From assembly GCF_954871325.1 (NCBI RefSeq), contig NC_088777.1, forward strand, positions 3,722,509 through 3,786,508: a stretch of 64,000 nucleotides of DNA. Reading direction: 5' to 3'. Positions within the stretch are counted from its first letter, which is position 1. Every line of letters begins with the position of its first letter. The notes under the pieces were generated by a model. The model ran no database searches. It was given only the letters and a program-made list of their open reading frames with translations, and was not told the origin of the DNA. Positions 22,690 to 35,900 of the stretch are shown piece after piece. The position numbers were made by a program, and so were the translations under genes. The DNA is from Gordionus sp. m RMFG-2023. Lineage: Eukaryota > Nematomorpha > Gordioida > Chordodea > Parachordodidae.

Positions 22690-24640
22690 ACAAGTTTAAA
22701 TATCTATTCAGAAGAAGTCTTAGCAGCTGTCAAATATTTTCCAAAAGATTCAGCTCCATGCCTTGATTACCTCTGTCCCTCATTTGTGATTTAGACACTT
22801 TTAGATTCCTATTTAATTCATTTACAAAAATTTCAATTTAATTAACATTGAAGAATTGCCATATAATCTTGCCCCATTAATCTTTGGTGCTTGATTAATT
22901 TTACTTGAAAAATCTGAAAACCAAGTACCACCAATAGCTATTGGAATTTTCTACCTTCAAGCTTACTCAGAAATTATAATTCATCGCCTTAAATCTATCA
23001 TAGCTTTCAAGTTTAGCCGCCCCCTTACCAAGTTTGATTTGGAGTGAAAGGATACTGTGAAGCCGCAATTCACGGCAGTCTATTAGTTTCTTAATAAGAG
23101 AAATTTATTGTAAAACCTGACATAATAATTGCTTAGAAATAATGCGATCGATACCTTCTTAAAGACTTTCTCTGATTATCACAATTATATCCATCTCAGC
23201 TACGGCATCCCTTTTCCTTGCTTAGGTTCAACGATTTCATTATTAAATCGCAGAGAGCCTTCAGCATGGAAATCCATTAGGTCTCTTATTTTTTGCTACA
23301 CACTTAAACGCCTTGTAAGTGACACCGCTCTTTCGTGCAACTCATTCTGCACAATGGTATCTAGATGATTGTACGATTTTGGGGACCATTTTATAAATTC
23401 AGAAATGTACATCAAATCAATTTATCCTTAAATATCAAAAAATTCGAAATTTATCTATTTCTACCCCCCTACTAATTCCTTATTAAGTAATTTTCGACTA
23501 ATAACCCAGCAATATTTTATTATTCTTAGGAGCCCCTTTATAGGTATACAGAAGAGTTATTAAATTTTTAAATAATCACCTGCTATCATTATTCCACAAA
23601 CTACCAGTATTAAATAAATTACTCCATCAAGCTTATTTTATTCTCAAAAATGCTCTTTTATTAGAGCAATCAATATTATTTAAATACCTCAGATTCTTTG
23701 GCATTTGAAACGCTTTCAAATTTATACGAACTAAACATTTTAAGAATGATGCAAAATATTAAATTCGAATCTTACTCCTAGCTTCAGGCAACTTCCTTGC
23801 AAATAGGGTGGCATGAGATCAAGATCTATGCAAACTATTGCCCTTGTTTCTTTCACATTCACAAAATTCGTAATACACAAATAATTTCAATTGATATTTA
23901 AAGTTAATTAAGCAAAGCCTTAGATTGCTAAAACATCAATACCTTGCCAAATAACAAAAACAAGATGATTGCGATCTAGAGTGATATCTCGTTCCTTTGC
24001 TTACTTCAGCTGAGCGATTATCGCCATTACAAATCCCACCCATCTGAGAGGGCCTAATTTCAACAACTTCGACCATAAATGGATTCATTCAGTTTGCGCC
24101 TGGGCATACTATTTTTAAACTAATACACTTGCAAGAAATGTAATCAGGTCATAGACTGTTTGGGACACCATGCTTTCCATTTTAAATTCATATCAAAAAT
24201 TAATTACAACAATAAAATAAAATAAAAACTCTCATTATAGCATTTTTTAATATGATAAATCTCCCGAGCGTTCTTGAACCAACGTTTAGCATAGATAATA
24301 AAGCGCCTGACTGCAAAATTATTGTCCACATTGTATCTGGCTAACAGTTGATTTGGGGATTTTATTGCATAGACCCCCCTTACCCCTGAATCCTTAAAAT
24401 GTCAAAAATATTCTTACCTCATAGGTGGGATGATAATTACTTTGCCCCGATCATATATACATCATCTTACTCATTTAGGCAAGCCGCTTTGAATCTTTTC
24501 AAAAACATTTTCCATATCCACATGTAAAAAACACATATTTCTCCTTTTTATAAACTCAAACAAAATATTTCTATCACAATGATTCGTTCAATGTTAAAAA
24601 ATTCTCGTGAATTATTTACTTGGTAATCTCCTTAAATAAA
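22690..24640 (+). mobile_element. degenerate non-LTR-type reverse transcriptase, copy A
   Basis: Motifs in order along the plus strand, in shifting frames: SEEVLAAVKYFPKDSAP (22708), GVKGYCEAAIHGSLL (23041), the catalytic YLDD box in AQWYLDDCTILG (23349), a GAP/IGIQKS segment near 23530, a SLPCKQGGMGI-like segment near 23790, a C/H motif CNQVIDCLGHHAFHF (24139), and NLPSVLEP with QLIWGFYCID (24254-24380). Many invertebrate genomes carry this reverse transcriptase type with GVRGGxEAAxH, QQGDPLGPLLF and YLDD. I do not assign a clade. The reading frame is broken many times and no 3' tail was found. Confidence 0.65.
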
Positions 24641-26329
24641 AATTTATTGACATAAATAATATTTCTTTCTTTTTTTAATACGTTTTATTTTTTAAAATTT
24701 AATAATGAACATATATTAGTTGAAATTTTAAAATATTTAAAAAAAACAAATTTATATTCAAATTATAGGCACGTATTAAATGAATCTTAATGCCCATTCA
24801 GGTCATTTGATACGCTTTATCCAGTCTTCGCTCTTTTTCAAATATGGTTACGAATTTTACCGCGCATTGCACAATTCCAATCTTTTCAATTTTTACCGTT
24901 TTTAAATTTTAATAATTTTTTCCTATGCAATTGCTCACTTATTTCCCATTTAGCCCTTTACCGTTTAGCTTCTGGCGTAGTGATTTTGCTTAAAGAGCTA
25001 TAGAAAATTTTCTGGATGAGTTAAGAACTCCGGATTAAGTTTAATCATTTGTTCATTTTTAAATATTCTTCATGTTTTATTATAATATAGATTTTATATG
25101 TAATTTTTTTTAAATAAATAATAATTTAGATTAACTTTGCACATATATGGTCATTTTGTGAATATTGCCGCATCTTTCCTGCACTCTCGAAAAATACCCT
25201 TTCATAAGACTACCTAATATATACTTAAATAACAATAGCCTTTATAGAATTGATGTTAAATATTTTTGTATTGTTTTTCTCAAATACTCTACTCTTAGAT
25301 CACTAACTTTTTGAAAAGTTGTAGAAGATTCCCCTGGTATTTTTTATCAACCTGACAATTCAAGATTATTTTCCATGCTGCTGAGAGAATTTGATTTTGT
25401 GATTTAAGAGTGATATAATGTAATTTCCTGGTGGTTTATACACCAATAAAAATTTCTTTCTAGTAATTTGATATTTCAAAATAATTTCAATTGTTGCTAT
25501 AACCATGCCCTATAAGAGGAAGATAAAACTTCCTATATAGTATTATAATTCAGATTTATCGGCCAATATATCCCCCAAAAATTGTTGATTATGAATAGAG
25601 CTACAAATTTTTCCTAATGATTCTTTCTGTCAAAAATTCATTAAAAATGGTCCAATTGTATTTGTTGCATGACATGTGTAATTACTAGGCTCATCCACAA
25701 ATCATATTATATATATTTTTTTGTAAATCTAATATTTAGAGGGCTCTAGCTTCTGTGCGCCCTCACCCTAGTAATGCTACTGATATTCGCCATTATCAAC
25801 AAAATTAACAGATATAAAACAACACTAAATTATAATACCACCATTAATAATTAGTCTAACCAATATTAATATACTCAAACATAATTTTCTACTACGTAAT
25901 TTATTACCATAGCAACTATTTCTATTTATGATTCACCTCATAGACTTACTCATAAAATTTGTTAAAACAGAAAGCACTATTAATCGGGAACTTGTTCTAT
26001 CATATTTATTGGGGGTCTTTAAGTTAACATATTGTAGGTCTTGAGCTTTTATATTTTTTTTAACGAATAATTATGGTTTTAACTTTTACTTATTTATGGT
26101 TGCAAATGTATTGTTAATACTGATAAATTGTATCCATATTTTTGTTAAGGAGAGGGGGGGGGGTGAAGGTGACAGAATTTTTTTCTGCGCCATCATTCCT
26201 AGACTACCCCTATGATTGCCTGTTTCTACTTTAAATACAATTAAATACAGATTCTATTACTATAAATCCTCCATTATTAACCGTTTCTATATAATTAGTC
26301 ACGGTATCAATTGTAGCTTATGTGACTCA
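24641..26329. other. AT-rich intergenic DNA with possible transposon ends
   Basis: No gene is supported. Two patches look like hAT right ends in the same orientation, CACCCTAGTAATGCTACTGA (about 25765-25785) and ATTCCTAGACTACCCCTATG (about 26195-26215), each next to a GCGCC word. Their left ends were not found. Confidence 0.3.
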
Positions 26330-27560
26330 GGTTAAAAAAATATATATGCATTTCAAAAAATCCTAAAGATTTTTTTTTTCTTTTAATTTTTTATCTTGGA
26401 ATAATATAATTAATCAAAAATCAATCCTTTATACAATAATTCGAAGAAATGTATCACGTCATATATCAGTGATGAACTTTATTTAATACAAATTATATCC
26501 ATTAATATAATAACAAACGTAATATAAAAAAAAATAAGACAATAAAACATCCTTTTAAACTGAAGGAATTCCACGTTAACAAAATATTTTAATTTTTAAA
26601 ATGTATATGAGTTAGTCTTGGATTAATATAATATATGAAAAATCAATCCTTTAAAAATAATTCGAACAAAGGCATCACGTCATACATCACGTGATTAACT
26701 ACTAACACAAACTAAATCCATTTTCTTTCTTTCTTAAAATATAATAATAAGCAATATAATTTAAAAAAAAGATTAAACATCCCTTTTAATTAAAAATAAC
26801 GTTAAGAAAATATTTTAATTACTAAAATGTACATGAGTTTATCTTTTAAACCATTTTGTGACTTGAAATAATGTAATATATGAAAAATCAAAAATCAATC
26901 CATTATACAATAATCGAATAAAAGAATCATGCCATACATCACGTGATTATCTTTAACTCATTCATAGTATATCTTCCATTATTAAGTTACATAATAAAAA
27001 AATAATAAGATAATAAACATTTTTTTTAACTAAAAATATCAAAATATTTTAATTTCTAAAATGTATAAGTTTATCCTGATAATTTTTAAATCAAATATCA
27101 ATACTTTATACAATATTATTAACAAAGGTATCACGCCATACATCACGTGATTAACTTTAACCAATTCATAGTATATCCTCCATTAAAATATAATAATAAG
27201 TAACATAATAAAAAAAACAAGATAACATTTTAACTAAAAATATGCCACGTTAACAAAGTATTTTAATCTCTAAAATGTAAGCGAGTTTATCATTTTTACT
27301 TTTAATCAAAAAAAAATCCTTTATACAATAATATAAACAAAGATATCACGCCATTCATCACGTGATTAACTTTAACCACTTCATAGTATATCCTCCATTG
27401 AAATATAATAATAAGTAACATAATAAAAAAATAATAAGATAACAAATATTCCTTTTAACTGAAAATATTCCACTTTAACAAATAAATTTCTTAAATGTAT
27501 ACGAGTTTGTTTTTTAACTTTTTTTTGTCTTGGAATAATATGATAAATTGAAAATATTTT
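26330..27560 (+). repeat. tandem array of 220-250 bp units with an ATCACGTGAT core
   Basis: Five diverged units share, in order, AATCAATCCTTTATACAATA, a core like CATACATCACGTGATTAACT, a CATAGTATATCCTCCATT-like stretch, AATAATAAGTAACATAATAA, and a CCACGTTAACAAAATATTTT stretch. Cores lie near 26457, 26670, 26925, 27128 and 27344. Later units conserve the palindrome ATCACGTGAT better than the first. It lies directly upstream of a small secreted-peptide gene. It is non-coding as far as I can see. Confidence 0.75.
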
Positions 27561-27613
27561 TCATATTTTCTTTCATTTCTACGTTTATAATTTAATTTAA
27601 AACGGAGACAATT

Positions 27614-27777
27614 ATGATGAATAAAATTCTAACTTTTCTACCAATTCTTGCTTTCACTTTAAGTTGTACTTGGCTACACAGTAAAAAAAAACAACCCCTT
27701 AATATATTATTTTATTCTAAAATACGTTTCAATTTTTGATTTTTTTATATTAGTCGTGCAAGCTGAAGCTGATCAAG
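27614..27777 (+). CDS. small secreted-peptide gene, first exon and 24-bp micro-exon (3' end not found)
   Basis: Exon 1 (27614-27680) encodes MMNKILTFLPILAFTLSC then TWLH and ends in phase 1 at gtaaaa. The next exon (27754-27777) is only 24 bp, lies between tattag and gtaaat, and keeps phase 1 on both sides; it adds VQAEADQ. The spliced start is a textbook signal peptide: a basic residue, a hydrophobic core, then an AxA-like cleavage context (VQA/EAD). Both exons recur, decayed, in a tandem copy about 0.6 kb downstream, which supports that they form one unit. Symmetric, multiple-of-three micro-exons in secreted proteins resemble the micro-exon genes known from parasitic flatworms, but that is analogy, not homology. 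The later exons are not identified. Confidence 0.5.
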
Positions 27778-27840
27778 GTAAATAAATATTTTTTTTTACC
27801 TACCCTTTATTTGAAACTGTTTATAAGGTAACTTTAAGTG

Positions 27841-28062
27841 TAGCGTTGATTAACGGCTTGCTTTGAGTCTATTTTTTAAAAATGGCTAACTAAAAATTTT
27901 ATCCATAAAAAAATATTAAGCAGTCCTGAAGATTTTGTTTAGAAGGAACAAAGTTCTAAACATGTTTTATCGAAGTCTCAATGCTTAAGGCATTATTTTT
28001 TCTGGCTAAAATATAGAGTTATTTATTAAAAATGGGCTCAAAAAAGCCGTTTAACAACACTA
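27841..28062. mobile_element. GTGTTGTTAAA-family miniature element inside the first duplicated block
   Basis: Ends TAGCGTTGATTAACGGC and AGCCGTTTAACAACACTA, with the family interior (AGAAGGAACAAAGTTC, TTATCGAAGTCT, TTTTCTGGCTAAAATA). It interrupts copy 1 of the secreted-peptide duplication and is absent from copy 2, so it inserted after the duplication. Confidence 0.7.
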
Positions 28063-28189
28063 ATTATAGGTGACCTTCGGGTTTTTCTATAACTACATTT
28101 AAGAAATTCTAGCAGACTCCGCATTCGAATGACTCAAAATGTCGCGTTTTTTAAAATCTTTATAAATTTTCATTTCTAGTGTATTTTGT

Positions 28190-28640
28190 ACATTTAAAAT
28201 TTAAAATATAAAAGGGAAAACAAATATAATCAATATAAATTCTAACCTTAATCTACCAAATTCTTGCTTTCATTTTATGCCGTAGGTGGTGGCTACAAAG
28301 AGAGAAGAAGAAAAAAACCTTTATGTATTATTATATTCAAAAATCCGTTTTAATATTTTGTTTTTTATGTTAGTTGCGCAAGCTGATGGAAGTAAATATA
28401 TATTTTATTACCTACCCTTTATTTGAAACAATGTACATAAAGTAAGTTAATTATTTATCCTTTTTTTTTATGAATAGAAAACGACAAATATAGGTGCCTT
28501 CGGGTTTTTTTTGACCATATTCAAGACCCGAAGACCCTGCTCTCAAACCCAGATAATAGTTAAATATCGAATGGCTCAAAATGTGGCGTTTTGAAATTCT
28601 GTAAAATTCTAAAGCTTAACATTTTTAAAAATAAAATTTT
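28190..28640 (+). pseudogene. decayed tandem copy of the secreted-peptide gene
   Basis: Aligns with 27545-28190: the exon-1 text (ATTCTAACCTTAATCTACC, TTCTTGCTTTCATTTTA) has lost the ATG codons and its donor. The micro-exon (28374-28391, TTGCGCAAGCTGATGGAA) is shortened to 18 bp but keeps acceptor ttag, donor gtaaat and a length divisible by three. Downstream the shared words CCTTCGGGTTTTT and GGCTCAAAATGTGGCGTTTT also align. Confidence 0.55.
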
Positions 28641-29898
28641 GTATTTTTTATTGAAGGAACATTTCTATTGAACTTAATGTTCGCAATCTTTTTTTACCCT
28701 AATCATAAATTATATGGCAAACCACAAGAATACATTGAGATCTTTATTTAATAAACAATAAAATATTTTTATCAAAAATACATTAATTAAATTTACAAAA
28801 TATATGGATCAGTCACATTTTTATCTTGTATAACTAACACCTGAAAATCTCATTATTCAATGAGGGAACGCTAACTTGCTATTTTTACAAAGTTAGGACA
28901 TTATTTTTAAGTTCATTTATAAAGATCTAAAGGTTATAGTCTATTAATTCGTTCCACACTTGATAATACTGTAGATTAAGATAAGGGTGTAGGGGGGGGG
29001 TCTTTTGTATAGGAATAGAGTAGGAATAGAAATCACGAATTATGAAAACTTTTTAAATATTAACAGGGCTGCAGGAATATTCCACAAGGTCATAGATCAA
29101 ACTTGCTTCATTCTAATTTTTCTCCCAAATTATCATATTATTATTATTTTTGTGGAAATTAATGAGTGTTTAATAATAAATAAGTGTTAAAAACCCTTAA
29201 ATATTTAGTGTTATAGTTTTTTAGCTAAGTCTTAACATAATGGAAACCGATCAAACCATTTCACAGGTTCTTGATTTTTTTTTTAATTTTCAAAAGACGC
29301 GATTAAATTATAAGATATTTGATCCATATATGCTTTATCTAAATAGGAAATTGATCGAAAAAAAACGAATAACACGTTTTTAGAATTATAAAGATTTCAA
29401 AGAGTGACACTTTCTTATGCCACCCGATATACATTGTACAAATTTATTAATCACTCCAATATTAAAATTGTTAGTTTTTAAGAAAAATAAAGGAACATGT
29501 GTAATGCAAAAATCATTGATATTTAATTATTAACTCAAAATATTATTATAAATCTTGATTAGTTTATACAGTCATCTGTCATCGGAATTATGGCACATTA
29601 GATAAGCTTTTTTGATTTAAATCGCTTGGACTAAAAAAAAATTAATATAATAATTTAGTAGTTACATGTGACAATGGTATTTATTTTGAATAACGAAAAA
29701 TTGGAAAATTTAATATTTATAATTGTTATGATATTAAATTAATATTATAATAGAAAATGTTAAAGGTGATATATATGGTATAAAGTTTACTATATTATTC
29801 TATATAATAATAGGAATTCATAAAACAATGTATATTTTATATAGAAAACTTAATATACAATATGGATTTTTACGTCGAAAGTAATTTCCCCACTTATT

Positions 29899-29935
<37 letters not shown>

Positions 29936-32129
29936 AAAGATAAAGATTGGTGGCTTGGAATAAGTAAAACATTATGAAAATGAATACATGTAACAATTAC
30001 AAATAAAAATAACATTAGTGGGAGATAAAAATCTAACTCTAAACATAGGTATGAAAGTTTATCAAAATTAATTGTTTAATGCATTTTAAATATAGAACAA
30101 GAAAGTACACCCAACGGTAATACATAGTATATTTGTTCATAACTGAACAACTAAATATTTTCCTCTATAGCCACTTTGACTAGCGTGAATTCTTTAGCCT
30201 TTTTTTTAAAATATTTTTAAAACGATTGGGAAAATAAATGAATTCTTTAAAGAATGAGACCTTCTTTTTATTCAACAAAATTACAAATTGAAATTTTTAA
30301 ATACATGGATTATTCCTTTGCGGAAAAACATTTAGCTTAGCCATTCCCATTCTAGCACCTTATATTTAAACCTGACATTAAGTATAATAATAATATAATA
30401 GTTTTTAAAATTATTATTTTTTTCCATTAATAATTATGCTATGTTGTATTTTATCTTTGAAAGTAATATTCTCCTTACGAATTCCTCATGATTTATGAAA
30501 CATAAAATTACCATAACAAGTAAGAGAGACCGGGGTTAGTAGAGATGGGGGTAAAAATGACAGATGTATATATCCTTCAATATTAGAGCCAATTGATTAA
30601 AACCTGGTTAAATATGTATTGCTATCTATATATATATGTAAAATAGCTACCTAAGCTAACTCACTTATCATTAGGGATATACGGTTAACAAATTTAGGCA
30701 ACAATCTGAAAAATATTTTTGTATTTTCTGCCTATTGAATATACCCACTATCTATATCCTAAATTTATTTTATAGATAATGATCTTATAAAAATAGATCT
30801 AGAGTTTAAAACCATTTAGAATTTAGTTATTTAATGATCCAAAACGCTCTAATGATAATTAAAACATGTAAATTTTGTAGATATTTACTTCTTTATATTT
30901 TACATTTATATACTTATAATATAGCTACTCGAGAAAGCATAAATGAGACCAACAACCTAGGTATAAGTAGAAAAATAAAATTATATCAAATTTATTGAAT
31001 TTTTGTTTTTAAATATTACGATAAAGTGACAGAAAGGATAATTATTGGTATATATATATATATACTTATAAAAATACGAAATAATTAATGATCCATATCT
31101 CTTATTTATTATTTCCATCAAACAGAAATTTAATTATAAGTTTATAACACTATTATAATATAAATTTGTTAATCAATAAATCTAGAGGGAGTAAATGGCA
31201 CCCTAAAAATATCTATAGGTAAAATCAATCAACTCATTTTTATAATCAATTTTTATAATTTTTTTTGTTGATATTATATTAATATACTATATATAGGCAT
31301 ATCCGGATATTTTTCTAAGGAAGGAAGATTTATAAGATATCCCTCCTCTCCCCCCATTTTATACCTCGATTTGGCAGACCTTTGATCTTATTTGCCTTCT
31401 AAATCAAATTTGGTTCATATTCTTATATTTATGGTTCTAGTTCGTGATAGGCCAATTATATACATTCTTTTTAGAAAAAAAAAGAAACACTGAAAAAATC
31501 TAGATTTGTAAGATTTTTAAAAATTCAAGGATGCTCCTAAACCCAAGTTTTTAACAGATTTCGAAAACTTAATTCTTGTTACACGTTTTTTGTATAGATC
31601 TGAGTTTGTCGGAATATTTGAGTTTGTTCCATTATTGTGATATTGCAATGCTGCTTATGAGATTTAAAAAAATATTGGTATCACAGAATTTGATTTTATA
31701 ATCTGGTTGGTTGGAAACATTTACAAACAATTATTACTTTAAACTATAATTTAAGAAAGAAATTAGCTAACATTTATTAAATAATCAACTTTTTATTTAT
31801 GATATGTTATGATAGAGTAATAACTAGTATTTATAGATAAATTTTCATATATATAATAGCTACACGCTAAAGTTCCTTTTAAAATGCAACTAGTTACAGT
31901 TAAAGTTTTTCAAAAAAGTTACCTTACATTAATAATATTAAATAAAAGACATAATTATGAATTTTTTTATTTCAACTATTAATGAGTAAAATATGGACAT
32001 GATAAATAATAAATTAACTAAGTTATTATGCACTATACTTGTAATTAAATTTAAAATAAAAGTTTGACCTATAATGTAAAAATGTTATTTGAAATGTATA
32101 ATTACTACATCTTAAGTACGTCAGTCTTT
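28641..32129. other. AT-rich intergenic DNA with TA microsatellites
   Basis: No gene is supported. A pure (TA)n tract lies at about 29902-29931 and a shorter one at 31049-31064. The frame over the first tract (29818-30015) is a microsatellite artefact. No paired inverted ends were found. Confidence 0.4.
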
Positions 32130-32490
32130 ATTGCATGGGGTTCTGCGAGATAAGTAGAGAAAGAAATAATAGGTGCAACATAGATAAGAATGATCGGATG
32201 GATGCGGAGTAACTCTAAGAAGGAACTCATGAGAAATGAAAGAATGGTTGATGATGGATTTCCAATTTAGTCTAATATACAGTAAAGTAGATTATTTTAC
32301 GTTGGCCAGAATATTGAAAGAAGCTAAGTGGGACTTAAAATTGGAAGTATTTACTTAAATATGAACATAGAAAGTGTGATTGTTGATATGAAATTGATAG
32401 TAAGATATCCTGAATGGCAAAAAGTAGAGGGCTGGAATTAAGAGTGCCGAAAAATATAACTAATAAAATGAATGATATTAGAAGGAATTT
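32130..32490 (+). mobile_element. LINE tail fragment (endonuclease-type, LRWxGHIER motif)
   Basis: Near 32185-32270 one frame reads RMIGWMRSNSKKELMRNE, the C-terminal signature (RMIRWMxGxxRxDRxRNE) found after the reverse transcriptase in a common LINE group. The decayed LRWFGHIER-type box follows (LRWPEY near 32300). The fragment is out of frame in places and truncated on both sides. Confidence 0.55.
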
Positions 32491-32927
32491 TTATTATTCA
32501 ATAATAGTTCTATCTTAATACATGATTGCTATAACATAATAATAAGTATAAAAATGCCTTTTTTTGACCAATCTAAAAGATATATATCAATCTCTTTTTA
32601 AATTACAAACCTATTGATGATAATATGGCCTCAAGGATTCGATAAAATTAATATGATTTCGAGTTAATGCTTCAATACAATCAAATTCCTATATAATTTA
32701 ATATTATTCGAGGCTTATATTAGACCTTAAATGGTGTTAAAGGTACCGTTTAACAAATCTAACATTTTTGGATTGCTACTACAATATATGTTTATAATAC
32801 TAGATTATCGTTCATTGGTATTGAAAAGCTTTTGTGGTCTACTCGGGGAATTTTTTGAATCCAGGAATTTTTTCTGATCCTAAGTAGATAATAGGGTGCT
32901 ATGGGATAGGATATATACTAGATTGTA

Positions 32928-33309
32928 GGTTAATGAGAGTCACTACCTTAAGGTATTACCTATCAAATTTTGTTTATTTTTAATTTGGATGGGCATTAAC
33001 AAATTTATTTAAGTATATATTTGAAATATTCTGATTTTTAAAACCTCTGTGGCCTAATCGATAAAAGTGTCACTTACCAAACCGATGTTTATGGGTTCGA
33101 ATCTCACCAATGATTATGTTTTTTTTTCTAATCTAACTTGGTGGTTTCGTCCTTGGGGAGATGATATAGGAGGCTAGAATTGACCAAGTGATATATATAT
33201 AAATATGTTAAATAAGGGTCTTATTACATTTTAATTAATTTTGGTCAGTATTTTGCAAATTTGATAGGTATTTTGAATATGTTGTCTTGGTAGTAGTGAC
33301 TAATTAACC
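32928..33309 (+). mobile_element. TIR-bounded element with internal tRNA-Arg-like module, copy 2
   Basis: Begins GGTTAATGAGAGTCACTACC and ends GTAGTGACTAATTAACC. The tRNA-like core is on the plus strand: A-box GTGGCCTAATCGATAAAAG (33050-33068) and B-box GGGTTCGAATCTC (33093-33105). The region aligns end to end with the reverse complement of 19540-19938, at very roughly three-quarters identity by eye. I see no clear target duplication here. Confidence 0.8.
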
Positions 33310-33999
33310 AAAAATTGGAAGCGGCTGCATGATAACGTCAGCTAATATATATTAAAAATGAGTCTTGCATTTTAAACAAAAATTTATTCGTTGCAAATTG
33401 CTATATGTTGACTTTGCACCTTATAATATACATTATTTTAATCTAATTTGGTCTATAAAATAACAAATAATTTATTATCTATTTATATAATTGTTAATAT
33501 AGTGATACAGAATAATAATAAAATTAAATTGTTTATCATTTCATTGTATATTATATATTTTTTTAATTTATAGGATAGATAATGCATATTATATAACACG
33601 AATTCAACATACCTAAATAAAAATCGTCCTTTTCCCCATAAGGGGGGGGGGCTAATTTTAATTACTTCCAGATTTAAACATATGAATAATAAAAATATAA
33701 AAAATTATAGTAAATAAGAAATGATAATAGATGATAAACGATTTTAGTATTCTATTCTATAAAATCAGCGAAAATAATATTATTTATTATGATTTATTAA
33801 CATATTATATTATTATTATTATTTTCTCTTGCACATATTTTTTTACACTAATTTATAAGAATTTCATATTATATATGATTTCTTGTTACTTTAGGAGTTA
33901 AAGAGGTATGAACTAGTACTATTTACTATATTTATTTTAACTAACTAGATTCATGTTCATGTTACATCATGTAAAATAGGAAGCATACCCATTGGTAAG

Positions 34000-35900
34000 A
34001 TCCTGGTAATCTCTCATTAGACCTTCTCCTCTTCGACAATATTATAGTGTATTTTATCATAAAATATCCTCATAATGCTATTTTCCTTGTAAATTTGAAA
34101 TTGGTTTTTCCATCTCAAAAATATTTTCTCCGATATTTTTTGTTAAGTTTTTCTTTCTACTTTTCATATCTTTTTGCAAATGAAAGTGGTTCATTTATAA
34201 TTCATTTACCATGAATCTGATATCTTTTATGAACGTATATTCGTAGGAAAGGCAAACACATTCCTACAGAATGATTTTATTGCCATGCGGCAAAATACAT
34301 AAAAAGCCTAGATTTCCCTACATTTCTATTTTTAAATTTCGATATTTTCCCGTTTAATTCCCTTTCAATTTTTGCCATCAACATGACATAATTGATATCA
34401 AACGTTTTCATAATAGCCGTTTTTCGAGCTTCCACTTTATTGTGTACAAAAAATAAAGGATTTAATATAAATTTAATGAAATATAGAGAAATAATAATTT
34501 CCCAAACTTGGCTCTTTAAAATTAAATTTGCAACATTCCTATAACTAACGATGTATATTCATAACTTTTACCAAGATCGGCCACATCAAGCCTCTGCTAC
34601 CAAATAATTCATATGATTTAATCAACATGATCCCTACCAAACACATTTTTAATTTTAGAAGCACAATACAATTTCTTTCAGTTAGCTTCATGATTTATCT
34701 TACAAATGTACCATGGTTTTCTTTCCTATGCCTCAAATTATAATTCATAGACTTTTAATTCTAATTCCCTTCTTCCAATTTCTCTCTCCTATTTAAACTC
34801 CTAATTTAATAAACTTAAAATATTACTTCACCTAGGCATTCTTTATAGCTAATCACCATATCTTCTTTGGATTTTGGTAAATAGTTCTTGCTACTATGTA
34901 TACGGAGTCTCTTTAGCCATTTTTGGTGCTGATCATATCCTTTTTATCTAGTTTTACATGGAACTTCTGGCTTTTTAAGTTTTTAAAGCTATTTCCTCTT
35001 ATTTTTTTGCATCACCTTCCCAGGCAATAAGCATTGCATCCTCATATTCTTCTATGTCTTGGCGGTATTTTTGCCTATCTTATTTTCTTTTGCACCATTC
35101 CTTTTCCCACTCTTGCATTGTCACAAAAAGTTTTATTTTTCGCATTCTTCACTTTCAAATCATCTAAATATCTATTTTTTAATACCTTTCTTAACTCTTA
35201 TGGCCTCTGAGAAATAAAAATTCAGATAATATTCTCCTTGCTTATAGCTCCACATATTGTTGCATTACTTGAACACTTCTCTTCGTTAATCTATTCTACT
35301 ACTTGCATGAATATAATATTCATTATTTAATTTTTTAACTATTTTTTAATAGCTCATAACATTCTTCAAACATTTAACATTATCTAAATCTACGATGGCT
35401 TTACCTTAAAAATTCCTTATGTCTCAAGAAAAATAAAATCATTAAGACTCTCATGGCCTTTAATATTTACTTCATCATGTTAATATAAGTAATCATTATC
35501 ATTAACCTTGTTATAATTCCAGATTCTTATTATTTCACATACAAATATTTATATTTATCGCGCTTTCTAACCTATAGCATAGATTGCCACCACATTCATT
35601 ATTAATATTCGCTTGTCATGAATATCATTTCAAGATTGTAGCTTTAAACCTTTTCACCTCACCATTTTTTTAAAATTCTATTCATTTTTCACAAGTACCC
35701 AAAACCTTTAATAGTTCTATCAGAACAATCTTTACTTTGAATAAATTATAATTAAACCTTCTAACTTCATTTGTTATCTACTCCTGATTTATCATCAAAT
35801 CACCTTCCTCATTTACTTCAATTATATTTCCCATTACAGTCCCCCTCTCTCTTTCTATTTTTAATACGATGTCACTATCTATTAGAATATATTTTTATAA
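34000..35900 (-). other. possible decayed coding relic on the minus strand
   Basis: The plus strand is unusually C/T-rich and G-poor, as expected for the antisense of a decayed, A-rich retroelement frame. Minus-strand pieces include IEEYEDAMLIAWEGDAKK (about 35060) and MGNIIEVNEEGDLMINQE (about 35835). These resemble, but do not prove, a LINE linker region. No catalytic motif was found. Confidence 0.25.

Noticed and set aside
29818-30015. Minus-strand frame with a run of IY residues
   Set aside because: It is produced by a TA microsatellite.
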